33,569 nt of DNA from Thermodesulfobacteriota bacterium (GCA_028278625.1 JANQDY010000243.1:1-33569), one strand, 5' to 3'. Shown: positions 1 through 8,730, numbered from the stretch's first letter. The notes: generated by a model not told the origin, from the sequence alone. Numbers and translations are program-made.

Positions 1-169
1 GACTGAAAGAATATTTCGCATCAAGCCCGACATTCCCGTTATTCTGTGTACCGGCTTTAGCGAACTCATCAGCCAAGAGCAGGCTGAAGCCTTAAACATC
101 AAAGGGCTTTTAACGAAGCCGGTGCACAGGATTGATTTGGCCCGGGCCCTTCGCCGCATTCTCGATTGA
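1..169 (+). CDS. Response regulator receiver domain, C-terminal end (partial)
   Basis: The reading frame is open from base 2 to the TGA at 167-169 and the start lies outside the window. The visible 55 residues look like the last third of a CheY-like receiver domain: a beta4-like segment with PVILCTGFSE (the conserved Thr/Ser switch position), a helix, then LLTKPVHRIDLARALRRIL with the conserved Lys-Pro pair. The protein ends directly after the receiver helix, so the receiver is at the C-terminus. It could be a stand-alone regulator or the tail of a hybrid kinase; the upstream sequence needed to decide is missing. It lies 82 bases before the hybrid kinase gene and may share its transcript. Confidence 0.75.
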   Translation, partial: TERIFRIKPDIPVILCTGFSELISQEQAEALNIKGLLTKPVHRIDLARALRRILD

Positions 170-251
170 TGGTGAAAGATGCCCCTTTTGTTTCGGGGAT
201 GCGCTGCCGGCGATGGATGCACTGCGGGAAGAATTGAAAAGGTGAGGACGA

Positions 252-2237
252 ATGGAAGAACTTTCGGATTGCACTGTCCTGGTGGTGGATGATGTGGAAG
301 CCAATGTGGACATATTGGTGGATGCCCTGGAAAAGCTTTATGACATATCGGTGGCCATGAACGGTCTGGAGGCTCTCGACGTTGTGGCCGAAAACCCGCC
401 GGATTTGATTCTGCTGGATATCATGATGCCCGGAATGGATGGGTTTGAAGTCTGCAGAAGACTGAAGGTGGACGACCGTACCGCTGCAATCCCCATCATT
501 TTCCTGACCGGTCTTGCCGAGATTGAGAACAAAACCAAAGGCTTCCAGCTAGGGGCCGTGGATTACATTACCAAGCCCTTTGAAATTGCAGAGGTACAAG
601 CCAGGGTGGAGACCCACCTGAAATTGGTGATAAGCAACAAAAAGATCGAAGACGCCAATAAGGCAAAGAGTGAGTTCCTGGCAAACATGAGCCACGAAAT
701 CCGTACCCCCATGAACGGCGTTATCGGTATGATCGATATGCTCCTGGAGACCGATCTCACCTCCGAACAGCACGATTTTGCGCGATCCGTTCAAATAAGC
801 GCCGATGCACTCCTCGTGTTGATCAATGATATCCTGGACTATTCCAAGATCGAGGCCGGCAAACTGGATATTGAAAGCATTGATTTCGACTTGAGAACGA
901 CCCTCGAGAGCCTGGGCGATGTGATGGCCGTAAAGGCGGGCGAGAAAGGCATCGAATATGCCTGTCTCATTTATGACAGGGTGCCAGGCTTTTTAAAGGG
1001 TGATCCGGGACGTCTTCGCCAGATACTGACCAACCTTACGGGAAACGCAATCAAGTTTGTGGAGCGGGGGGAAGTGTCCGTGTCCGTGGATGTAAAAAGC
1101 GAAACAGAGCATGCCGTTACACTCCTTTTTGAAATAAAGGATACCGGCATCGGCATTCCCGCGGACAGGGTAGACAGACTCTTTGAATCCTTTACCCAGG
1201 TGGACGCTTCCACTACGCGCAAATACGGAGGTACGGGTCTGGGGTTGGCCATCTCCAAACAGCTTACCGAGCTGATGGGGGGAGAGATCGGCGTTAACAG
1301 CGAGGAAGGTGTGGGGTCCACCTTCTGGTTTACGGTGGTTCTTGAAAAACAGGCCCAACAGAGGCGGGCAGAGGGCGTTAAACTTGAAAGCATCAAAGGG
1401 AAAAAGATCCTCGTGGTGGATGATTCCGTGGTCAGCCGGCGGGTCTTCAGGGAATACCTTGGGTCCTGGGAGTGCCGTTATGAGGAGGCCGAAAACGGAA
1501 ATCAGGCCATCGCAAGGTTAAAGGAGGCCGCGGACCGGGGAGACCCCTTTCATATTGCGGTCCTGGGCGCGGAGGTGCCTGAAATGAGCCTGGAAACGGC
1601 TGGGCACATGATCAAGGATGCGCCCTCCATCAGAGATGTCCACCTTATCGTCACCACCTCCATGGGACGGCGAGGGGATGCCGAAAGGTTGAAAAAGGCG
1701 GGGTTTTCGGCGTTTCTCACAAAACCGGTCAAGAAATCGGTGCTCTTTGACTGTTTGAGGATTGTCTCGGGGCTGGACGATGAGGATGCAAATGGAAATG
1801 AAAGAGAGATGGTGACCCGCTTTACCATTGAAGAGCGAAAGGCGGATCAGGGGGAAGCGGATCGGAAACTCCGTGTTTTGTTGGCTGAAGACAATCCGGT
1901 GAGCCAGAAGGTGGCAACCCTCATGCTGAAAAAAATGGGACACGGAGTTGTGGTGGCAGGCAACGGAGAAGAAGCGGTTCAGGCGTTCAAAAATGAAGCA
2001 TTCGACCTTATTTTGATGGACGGCCAGATGCCGTTGATGGACGGGCTCGAAGCCACCAGAATGATTCGAAACATTGAATCGGAATCCCGACTGGAAAGAA
2101 CCCCCATCATTGCCTTTACGGCCAACGCCATGAAGGGAGATCGGGAGCGCTTTCTGGGGGCCGGCATGGACGATTACATCACCAAGCCCATCAAAAGAGA
2201 GGCGCTTCAGAAGGCGATCGAAGATGTTATGGGTTGA
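252..2237 (+). CDS. Cytoplasmic hybrid histidine kinase, REC-HisKA-HATPase-REC-REC
   Basis: This 661-residue protein is a phosphorelay kinase. The first receiver spans about residues 8-125 with acidic pair D13/D14, phospho-acceptor D56 and K108. The HisKA H-box has H148 within SHEIRTPMNG. The HATPase domain shows N265 in GNAIKF, DTGIGI at 297-302 and GGTGLGL at 326-332. A second receiver (about 385-505) keeps D390/D391 and K491, but the expected phospho-Asp position reads LGAEVP with Gly439. A third receiver (about 540-660) is intact with D590, T623 and K645. There is no membrane segment, PAS domain or HPt domain, so the first receiver probably acts as the input. The ATG is preceded by GGTGAGGA. 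The next signalling genes share the first receiver module. Its signal and target are not visible. Confidence 0.93.
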   Translation: MEELSDCTVLVVDDVEANVDILVDALEKLYDISVAMNGLEALDVVAENPPDLILLDIMMPGMDGFEVCRRLKVDDRTAAIPIIFLTGLAEIENKTKGFQLGAVDYITKPFEIAEVQARVETHLKLVISNKKIEDANKAKSEFLANMSHEIRTPMNGVIGMIDMLLETDLTSEQHDFARSVQISADALLVLINDILDYSKIEAGKLDIESIDFDLRTTLESLGDVMAVKAGEKGIEYACLIYDRVPGFLKGDPGRLRQILTNLTGNAIKFVERGEVSVSVDVKSETEHAVTLLFEIKDTGIGIPADRVDRLFESFTQVDASTTRKYGGTGLGLAISKQLTELMGGEIGVNSEEGVGSTFWFTVVLEKQAQQRRAEGVKLESIKGKKILVVDDSVVSRRVFREYLGSWECRYEEAENGNQAIARLKEAADRGDPFHIAVLGAEVPEMSLETAGHMIKDAPSIRDVHLIVTTSMGRRGDAERLKKAGFSAFLTKPVKKSVLFDCLRIVSGLDDEDANGNEREMVTRFTIEERKADQGEADRKLRVLLAEDNPVSQKVATLMLKKMGHGVVVAGNGEEAVQAFKNEAFDLILMDGQMPLMDGLEATRMIRNIESESRLERTPIIAFTANAMKGDRERFLGAGMDDYITKPIKREALQKAIEDVMG

Positions 2238-2380
2238 TTTGTTACCCGTTTCCCTCCTATTTCTTTCAAAGCAAAGACGCCAATGAATTGCGCATATCAT
2301 ATTTCTGAAAAACGGTCCCTTAGCTTGGGAGTTGACAAAAGCAATGATTCAGAGGTCTGTCGATTCAGAGGAGGACTGAG

Positions 2381-3592
2381 ATGAAGAGAACCATGCTGGT
2401 CGCGAATCTGATCTGGGTTGCCCTGGTGGGGGCGTCTTTTGGATGGAACTACACAAACTTTAAGCGTGAGCAAAGAGAAATTGCCCGCCAGACGGCCAGG
2501 AGTTTTTTTGACCAGGTAGTGATATCCAGAGCCTGGAACGCCGGCCACGGCGGCGTCTATGTGCCGGTCACCAAAGGGACCCAACCCAACCCATACCTGG
2601 AAACGCCCCTACGGGAGATCGCGGTGGACGATACGTTGACACTGACAAAGGTCAATCCGGCATTCATGACCCGGCAGATCTCCGAGATCGCGGCCAAAGC
2701 CAAAGGCATTCAATTTCATATCACCAGTCTGAAGCCCATTCGACCTCAAAACCGCCCCAACCAAATGGAGCGCGCCTCCTTGGAGCGGTTTAACACCGGC
2801 GTGCCGGAGGTCGGATGCATCTTTAAGAAAGACGGCCGTGAAAGTTTTTTCTACATGGCGCCACTGTTGACCACCAAGGCCTGCTTGAAATGTCATGCCA
2901 GGCAAGGGTATCAAGAAGGGGAGATCCGCGGCGGCATCAGTGTGGTCCTGCCGTTCGTCCCCGGAATACCCCTGGTGGCCCTGTTGGTGGGGCATCTGGT
3001 CATCGGTTTGGCAGGGGCGATCGGTATCGCATACGGAGGAAGGAAACTCAACAACGCCTATTCGGTGATCCAAAACCAGGCGGTCATGGACGCTCTCACC
3101 GGCATTCCCAACCGACGATTTTTCACCGACAACATCATCAAGGAATACCGGCGCAGCCGGCGGGACAACAATCCCCTTTCGGTGATTCTGTGCGACATAG
3201 ACAAATTCAAACAGTACAATGACACCTATGGCCATGCCCAAGGGGATGAGTGTTTAAGAATGGTGGCCGGCGCCATTCACGAATCTCTGGAGCGTCCGGG
3301 AGATTTCTGCGCCCGGTATGGGGGCGAGGAGTTTGTGATCATCTTGCCCAATACCCTTTCCGAAGGCGCTACCCATGTGGCGGAGCGGATTCGGGAAAAA
3401 ATCCTGAATCTTGACATTCCCCATGAAAAATCACCGCCCCTCAACAAGGTCAGCATCAGCATTGGGGTGGCCACGGCAGACCCCTAAAGGGAAGCCAGCC
3501 ACGAGGAATTGATCAAGCGGGCCGACGAGGCCCTTTATACCGCCAAGGAAAAAGGCCGCAACCGGGTAAAGATTGCCGAACCGGTACGGTAA
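2381..3592 (+). pseudogene. Heme-binding DUF3365-GGDEF diguanylate cyclase with internal stop
   Basis: The gene starts at an ATG behind AGAGGAGGACTGAG. A membrane segment at residues 4-22 is followed by a periplasmic DUF3365 (Tll0287-like) region with the c-type heme motif CLKCH at 168-172. A second membrane segment lies at about 197-218, and then a GGDEF domain. The cyclase motif is GGEEF at 314-318, with metal/substrate residues in DIDKFKQYND (D272, N280) and an inhibitory-site RPGD at 305-308. An in-frame TAA at 3485-3487 stops translation after 368 residues. The same frame continues for 34 codons to 3592 and encodes the missing GGDEF C-terminus (LIKRADEALYTAKEKGRNRV). A single substitution to TAA explains this. 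The truncated protein lacks the last helix and may be inactive. A sequencing error or readthrough are alternatives. Confidence 0.88.
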
Positions 3593-3613
3593 AAATGATT
3601 CGAGGTGACGCGG

Positions 3614-3706
3614 ATGAGAAAAGAGCCAAATACTCCTGATGGCCATGTTTTGGTTGATGACAATCCCTCTAATCGTCAACGGCTCGGTGCTGCACTGCAA
3701 ATTTGA
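3614..3706 (+). pseudogene. Remnant of a response regulator gene (30 codons)
   Basis: An ATG eight bases after GAGGTG opens a 30-residue frame containing HVLVDDNPSNRQRLGAALQ, then a TGA. This is the beta1 strand, acidic pair and first helix of a receiver domain of the VLVVDDNPSNR type. One Val appears to be missing before the DD pair, and the frame stops where the first helix ends. No further receiver sequence was recognisable in the next 260 bases in any frame. It is best read as the decayed 5' end of a lost receiver gene that sat between the GGDEF and HD-GYP genes. A functional 30-residue peptide is possible but less likely. Confidence 0.55.
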
Positions 3707-3808
3707 TGGACCCACCGGACACACATTGACGGACAACTCCGGCAGCGCCCATAAACGCTTTCCCTGCTTGACGTATATTTCCCTGATATCCAGTATTGTC
3801 CCTTTTAA

Positions 3809-3837
3809 TTGACTCGGAAGGAATATCTAAGTATCTT
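3809..3837 (+). promoter_or_regulatory. Candidate sigma70 promoter for the HD-GYP gene
   Basis: TTGACT at 3809-3814 and TATCTT at 3832-3837 are 17 bases apart. The predicted start point near 3844 would give a leader of about 125 bases before the ATG at 3971. The -10 box is imperfect and there is no experimental support. Confidence 0.4.
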
Positions 3838-3970
3838 TAGTGAGTAATGAAAAGTGCCGCGCGAGGTCTATAATCTTCCTTCGACATATGAAATGACGGG
3901 CCTCAAGCGGTTTTTCACTATGCAATCAAATAGGTCTTAAAAAGCAAACCAAAAAGATAGGTGACGCCTC

Positions 3971-5068
3971 ATGAAAGAACTGTCGGATTGTACCGTGCTG
4001 GTGGTGGACGATACGGAAGCCAACGTGGATATCCTGGTGGACGCACTGGGAGAACTCTATGATGTGTCGGTGGCCATGGATGGGCGCGAGGCCGTTGAAA
4101 CCGTGGAAGAAGAACCTCCGGATCTGATATTGCTCGACATCATGATGCCGGAGATGGACGGTTATGTGGTTTGTGAAACCTTGAAGGCGGACGAACGCTA
4201 TGCCAAGATCCCCATCATTTTTCTGACGGCCCTTACGGAGATCGAAAACAAAACCAGGGGCTTCCAGATGGGTGCCGTGGATTACATCACAAAGCCCTTT
4301 GAAATCAGCGAGGTTCAGGCAAGGGTAAAGACCCATCTGTCTCTGGTGCTGGCCAGCCGGGAACTGGAAATGCAGAACGAGATTCTGGAAATCAAGGTGG
4401 AGGAGCGAACCAGAGAACTGGCGGTGACGCAGGACATCACCATTCACGGCCTCGCGACCCTCGCTGAGACCCGGGATAATGAGACCGGGGGCCACATTTT
4501 GAGGACCCAGCGGTATGTGCAGGTTCTGGCCCAGTTTTTGGCGGACAATCCCAAGTATAGTGATATATTGGATAAAAAGACGGTGGACCTGCTTTACAAA
4601 TCCGCACCGTTGCACGACATCGGAAAAGTGGGGGTCCCGGACGCCGTTTTGCACAAACCGGGAAAACTCACCAATGAAGAATTTGCCACCATGAAGACCC
4701 ATTGTGAACTGGGATATCAGGCCCTCGTGAAAGCGGAGGAATTATATGAAAGCGATGTCAGACCCTCATTTCTCACCCACGCAAAAGACATCGCCTATAC
4801 CCATCAGGAAAAATGGGACGGCTCCGGATACCCCAGGGGGTTGAAAGGAGAGGAGATTCCCATCTCCGGCCGCATTATGGCGGTTGCCGATGTATATGAC
4901 GCACTCATCTGCAAACGGGTGTATAAACCTCCCTTTCCCCATGAAAAGGCGGTGGCCATCATCAGTGAAGGGAGCGGCAGTCACTTTGATCCGGATGTGG
5001 TGAATGCTTTTCTGGAAATAGAGGGAACCATCAAGCGCATCGCCGATGAGCTGTCGGATAGTGAATAG
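3971..5068 (+). CDS. RpfG-type c-di-GMP phosphodiesterase, REC-HD-GYP
   Basis: The 365-residue protein has an N-terminal receiver (about 8-125; D13/D14, phospho-acceptor D56, K108), a short helical linker (about 126-155) and an HD-GYP domain. The HD-GYP hallmarks are all present: H175, the HD pair H215/D216 in LHDIGKVG, H244, H270, H278 in THQEKWDGSGYP, GYP at 286-288, and D307/D310 in ADVYDAL. This family hydrolyses c-di-GMP using a di- or trinuclear metal site, here probably controlled by phosphorylation of the receiver. The receiver is almost the same as the first receiver of the hybrid kinase upstream. The stop is 16 bases before the next start, so the two are probably co-transcribed. The upstream GGDEF gene would be its synthetic counterpart, but that gene is broken. 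Confidence 0.95.
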   Translation: MKELSDCTVLVVDDTEANVDILVDALGELYDVSVAMDGREAVETVEEEPPDLILLDIMMPEMDGYVVCETLKADERYAKIPIIFLTALTEIENKTRGFQMGAVDYITKPFEISEVQARVKTHLSLVLASRELEMQNEILEIKVEERTRELAVTQDITIHGLATLAETRDNETGGHILRTQRYVQVLAQFLADNPKYSDILDKKTVDLLYKSAPLHDIGKVGVPDAVLHKPGKLTNEEFATMKTHCELGYQALVKAEELYESDVRPSFLTHAKDIAYTHQEKWDGSGYPRGLKGEEIPISGRIMAVADVYDALICKRVYKPPFPHEKAVAIISEGSGSHFDPDVVNAFLEIEGTIKRIADELSDSE

Positions 5069-5084
5069 CGAAGGCGGGTTGATC

Positions 5085-6254
5085 ATGAAAGAGATTTCCG
5101 AAAGCAACATTCTGGTGGTGGATGACAATGAAGTGAATCTGGATGTTCTGGTGGATGCATTGGGTGATACTTATACCGTTTCAGTGGCCACGGACGGTTT
5201 TGCGGCCCTGGAAGCGGTAGCGGAAAATCCCCCGGACCTGGTCCTTTTGGATGTCATGATGCCGGGAATGGATGGTTATGAAGTCTGTGAAAAGCTGAAG
5301 GCGAGCCGCAAAACCCGGTCAATTCCGGTGATCTTCGTGACGGCCCAAACGGAGATAGACGATGAAATCAAAGGGTTTGCCGCTGGCGCCGTGGACTATA
5401 TCACCAAACCCATCAGCCCGCCGGTGGTTAAAGCCCGGGTGGCCACCCATTTGAAGCTGCGAAACAGCGAACGGCAGTTGAGGGAGCTGCTGGAAAAAAC
5501 CCTGGGCGGTACCGTGGGGATGCTGACCAATATGTTGTCCATTGCCAATCCTTCGGCCTTCAGCCGCGCCTCGCGCGTGGCCCGCCATGTGAAACGAATG
5601 GCTGAGGCCCTCAAAATGGGTCAATATTGGCAAATTCAAATGTCAGCCATGTTAAGCCAGATCGGCTGTATTACCCTTACACCCGAAACCATTGACCGCA
5701 TCCATCGGGGAGAAGAGGTCAGGATGGAAGAAAGGGATGCTTTTGATCGTCACCCCAGGGTCGGTTATGCGTTGATCAGCAGAATTCCCAACCTGAAAGA
5801 AGTTGCGGAAATGGTGGTCCGCCAGCACAACCTACGGGCTGAAACGGACGGGGGGGAACAATCGGGAAATCTCGTTCGTCAGGGGAGCAGAATGTTGAAG
5901 CTGGCCCTTGACTTTGAAACGAAGATTTCCTCCGGTAAGTCTCCGTCCGAAGCCCTGGCGCTTCTGAGATCCGAGAAGGATGTGTATGGAGACGGTCTCT
6001 TCAAAACCTTTTCCCGCATTATGGAAGCCGATTCATCGCCCTCTCCCATTCAATATCTGCATGCCCGCGAATTGACCCCGGGCATGGTCATCAAAAAAGA
6101 CATTATGACCATAAAGGGGAAGCTTCTGATTGGTGCCGGTACGGAAGTTACACTTCCTGTCTTTGAAACCCTGAACAATTTCGCCAGAACCGGCTTCATT
6201 GAAGAACCCTTTGAGGTGTTGATGCCGCAGCAGGGAACCCCGCCTGATGTGTGA
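5085..6254 (+). CDS. Response regulator with degenerate HD output domain
   Basis: The start is the ATG at 5085, not the upstream ATG at 5046, because MKEISES aligns with the starts of the two paralogous receivers (MEELSDC, MKELSDC). The 389-residue protein has an intact receiver (D13/D14, D56, K108). The C-terminal part is laid out like an HD-GYP domain but has lost its catalytic residues: the HD pair is replaced by Ser191-Gln192 in AMLSQIGC, and no GYP motif is seen. H223 (in DRHPRVGY) and H248 (in VVRQHN) remain. Residues 325-380 form a C-terminal cap (LTPGMVIKKDI...KLLIGAGTEV) also found in HD-domain regulators. It is probably a non-catalytic partner or c-di-GMP sensor. It follows the HD-GYP gene closely and is convergent with the decarboxylase gene. 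Confidence 0.85.
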   Translation: MKEISESNILVVDDNEVNLDVLVDALGDTYTVSVATDGFAALEAVAENPPDLVLLDVMMPGMDGYEVCEKLKASRKTRSIPVIFVTAQTEIDDEIKGFAAGAVDYITKPISPPVVKARVATHLKLRNSERQLRELLEKTLGGTVGMLTNMLSIANPSAFSRASRVARHVKRMAEALKMGQYWQIQMSAMLSQIGCITLTPETIDRIHRGEEVRMEERDAFDRHPRVGYALISRIPNLKEVAEMVVRQHNLRAETDGGEQSGNLVRQGSRMLKLALDFETKISSGKSPSEALALLRSEKDVYGDGLFKTFSRIMEADSSPSPIQYLHARELTPGMVIKKDIMTIKGKLLIGAGTEVTLPVFETLNNFARTGFIEEPFEVLMPQQGTPPDV

Positions 6255-6290
6255 CTTTCACCGGTTTGCCGGCACCTTTTCGGAAATTCC

Positions 6291-8165
6291 TCACACACCA
6301 TGACTCATGCATTCCGATGTTACGATGAATCGGATGTTTTCCCGCATGGTATTCATAAAGTTCTCCCAGTAGGTCTCATAGGTCATGCGGGCTGCCAGAA
6401 ACGGGGTCAGCACACAGGAGCGAAGCACATAGATACGTCCCACCCGTTCCCATTCCCCTTCGGGGATGCCGAACCGGGATGCAAAAACCTTGGGCGCATC
6501 ACCATAGGCTTCCCGGCTCAGTTCGGTCTTGGATGTGATCCAGTCATCCGCGTAAACAGGCCCCGACTGGTAGGAGCATTTCTCGTAGAGCCGTCGATTG
6601 AGGCGATCCATGGCCTCAAGACTTTTGTTCCCTTCTTCGTTGACCGCAAAGTCCACGATATTAAAATCAGGCTTGCATAAGGGCGCCATACGGAATGTTC
6701 GCCCATCGATTTCGAGAGGTGCGGCCTTTAGCAGGGACTCGTAAAACCTGTGTGCCCCCTCAATGCCCCTGCCGATAATCCTGCCGTATCCGGTCACGTT
6801 AAGAGGAACCGTGCGATGGGCGGCCCAGACCGCCGCCGCGGCAGCCCCCGCCTTGGAACCTTCCATGATGTAGCTGCCCAGCAGCATGGGATTGCCTTCA
6901 CTTTTTTCCAATACATAGGCGGCGAAATAGGAGATCAGGGGAAGAATTCGCTTGTCTTTCACAACGATAGCGCCCGCGGCATAAGGGGTGTACCCCATCT
7001 TGTGGGGATCTATGGTAATGGAATCCGCTTCTGGAAGAGCTTTGTATGCGTCGTAAACGGTCCGGTCGGGCCAGTCGATCTCCCGGTGAAGCACATCCTG
7101 TTCGTCCAGGAAATCCTTGATGCGGTCAAAGGCCACAAACTCATCCGCTTCATTTAAGAAGACGGCCCGGGTATAGCCCCCGTATGCCGCGTCAATATGG
7201 AAATAGAAAGTGACCCCCTTCTTTTGGAAATGGTTTCTCAACCGGACGATTTCGTGAATGTCATCAACAGCGCCCTCTTCGGTCGTCCCGACGACCGCCA
7301 CTACCCCCAGAATCGGAATGCCATCGGAAATCAGACGCTCTATGGTATGCTTCAGGTGGGAAATATCCATGCGGTAATCATTTTGAACACGGATATCGAT
7401 CATGTTTTGTTGACCGATCCCCAAGAGATCCACCGCCTTGTCCCAGGAATAGTGTCGCGACTGGGGCACCAGCAGCTTGCCCGCAGGCTGACCCCCCATG
7501 CCGATCCCCCGCACCGAAGCGTCAAGCACTGCTTCAAACAGACCGGCTTCTCGAACCCGCCCTACCAGATCCAGAACCCGGGACACGGGCATGTTTAGAA
7601 GTCCCCAAAGATCTGTTCTCTCAACCAATTCAGGGTTCACGCTTTTAACGGCCACGGGGATCGACTTCAGATTCCTGGCCATCCAAAGGCCTTCGTAGTT
7701 GGCCACGGTTCCCCCGGATGTGACATGCCCCCACGACTTTGACGGGTCATAACCGATCATTCGGGCCAATTGTCTGCCCACTTCGATTTCCAGGGGAGTT
7801 GTGGCGGGTGATCCTTCATAGGCGCAGTTGTTGGGGTTATATAGAAGGGCCGCCATGTAAGCCAGGTTGGCGACCATCAGGGTATCGGCGTTCATATGGC
7901 CCAGATAGCGCGGGGAAAACCATGGCATGCTGCTAGCCTTGAGGCGGTTGGACAGATCGAGCAGCACCTCGTGGGTCCGGTCCAAGGTTTCAACAAAGGG
8001 CTCCCGGTGTTGTTCGCCCAGGGTCACCACCTGTTTATCATCCGGATGAAAATCCCGGCGCCAATGAATGTGTTCATCGATCATGAAGTTGATCATGTCT
8101 TTGAAGAACCGATGGTTTTCCGATTTCGGCCCCAGAAAAAGTGCGTCAACATTGACTTTTTTCAT
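6291..8165 (-). CDS. PLP-dependent decarboxylase, tyrosine decarboxylase type
   Basis: The 624-residue protein belongs to the group II PLP decarboxylases and closely follows the bacterial tyrosine decarboxylase pattern along its length, including length (about 620). Visible features are LVPQSRHYSW (H238), HIDAAYGG (D325, contacting the PLP ring) and ITIDPHKMGY with the Schiff-base lysine K389. The start at 8165 is chosen because GGGAG lies six bases before it and the N-terminus (DALFLGPKSEN) matches the family. A longer frame to 8342 would overlap the gene upstream. The reaction would be decarboxylation of an aromatic amino acid, probably tyrosine, to its amine in the cytoplasm. No amino acid/amine antiporter gene is adjacent, which is unlike the acid-resistance loci of lactic acid bacteria. 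Substrate is inferred. Confidence 0.88.
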   Translation of the reverse strand: MKKVNVDALFLGPKSENHRFFKDMINFMIDEHIHWRRDFHPDDKQVVTLGEQHREPFVETLDRTHEVLLDLSNRLKASSMPWFSPRYLGHMNADTLMVANLAYMAALLYNPNNCAYEGSPATTPLEIEVGRQLARMIGYDPSKSWGHVTSGGTVANYEGLWMARNLKSIPVAVKSVNPELVERTDLWGLLNMPVSRVLDLVGRVREAGLFEAVLDASVRGIGMGGQPAGKLLVPQSRHYSWDKAVDLLGIGQQNMIDIRVQNDYRMDISHLKHTIERLISDGIPILGVVAVVGTTEEGAVDDIHEIVRLRNHFQKKGVTFYFHIDAAYGGYTRAVFLNEADEFVAFDRIKDFLDEQDVLHREIDWPDRTVYDAYKALPEADSITIDPHKMGYTPYAAGAIVVKDKRILPLISYFAAYVLEKSEGNPMLLGSYIMEGSKAGAAAAAVWAAHRTVPLNVTGYGRIIGRGIEGAHRFYESLLKAAPLEIDGRTFRMAPLCKPDFNIVDFAVNEEGNKSLEAMDRLNRRLYEKCSYQSGPVYADDWITSKTELSREAYGDAPKVFASRFGIPEGEWERVGRIYVLRSCVLTPFLAARMTYETYWENFMNTMRENIRFIVTSECMSHGV

Positions 8166-8238
8166 GACACTCTCCCACTTGTATCCCGGTGGCGGTACAG
8201 AACCGCCCTTAAGCCTGGACAAGTCTTTAAGCGAACCC

Positions 8239-8730
8239 TTAGTCCAGATCGAGACTGGTTTTACACCGATTGCACTTTGCGGCCCCTCGGAAAACTTTGT
8301 TGCCGCATTCAGGACAATAATAGCGCTTTTCTTCGTCTTCAATCCATTTTGCGGTGCCGACCGCTTTGCGGTACGGCACGCAACGAAGGATCACTTTTTT
8401 TCCCACCGTCATGGAGAAATTGTCAATGAATGAACAGGGGAAATCATCGCATTGATGGCACCCCTCAATTCCTCGCTTTTGTGTGCAGTCCCTTATTTCA
8501 CACTGCCGGCAATGCATGAACAGATCATTGGAAAGGCATCCGCCGCAACGGATGTCTTTAGTGGAAAGATTTTCACTGTTGGGCAGCGTCCCTTTTCCGG
8601 ACACGCCGCCCTTATACAGGTTGACCAACCGTTCCTTGAACTTTTCGTTGTTATCCTTGTGGGCCATGTAAATGGCGCAGACACCGCAATAGAGGCCGCA
8701 GGGTGATGCAAAATCAGGATTAAAAGCCAT
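8239..8730 (-). CDS. DUF3795 cysteine-rich protein
   Basis: This 163-residue protein begins MAFNPDFASPCGLYCGVC, the typical N-terminus of DUF3795, and has further pairs in the middle (CGGC, CRQC, CHQCDDFPC). A C-terminal zinc-ribbon-like part has CPEC and CNRC. The ATG at 8730 has AAGGAGCG six bases upstream, so the longer frame to 8784 is not used. All the cysteines suggest zinc or iron-sulfur binding; the family has no established function. It lies 37 bases downstream of the sigma factor gene and 73 bases upstream of the decarboxylase, on the same strand, so the three probably form one transcript. Confidence 0.88.
   Translation of the reverse strand: MAFNPDFASPCGLYCGVCAIYMAHKDNNEKFKERLVNLYKGGVSGKGTLPNSENLSTKDIRCGGCLSNDLFMHCRQCEIRDCTQKRGIEGCHQCDDFPCSFIDNFSMTVGKKVILRCVPYRKAVGTAKWIEDEEKRYYCPECGNKVFRGAAKCNRCKTSLDLD

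Larger units (their letters stand above)
3593..3970 (+). other. Stretch without an intact gene between the GGDEF gene and the HD-GYP gene
   Basis: This 378-base stretch holds a short receiver-gene remnant near its left end and a sigma70-like promoter near its right end. Both are listed separately. I see no other coding sequence, RNA gene or clear terminator in it. Confidence 0.6.

Noticed and set aside
1518..2300. 260-codon open frame on the minus strand
   Set aside because: It lies antisense to the hybrid kinase, whose domains are certain; its translation has no recognisable domain and no operon context.
2332..2337. TTGACA as a promoter for the heme-GGDEF gene
   Set aside because: No acceptable -10 box lies 15-19 bases downstream.
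3926..4702. 258-codon open frame on the minus strand
   Set aside because: It is antisense to the REC-HD-GYP gene; the frame stays open because of the codon bias of the real gene.
5046..5084. Upstream start for the degenerate-HD regulator
   Set aside because: It overlaps the HD-GYP gene and adds residues absent from the paralogous receivers; MKEISES at 5085 aligns with them.
8166..8342. Longer start for the decarboxylase
   Set aside because: The extra 59 codons overlap the DUF3795 gene and do not match the family; the ATG at 8165 has a good ribosome site and a family-like N-terminus.
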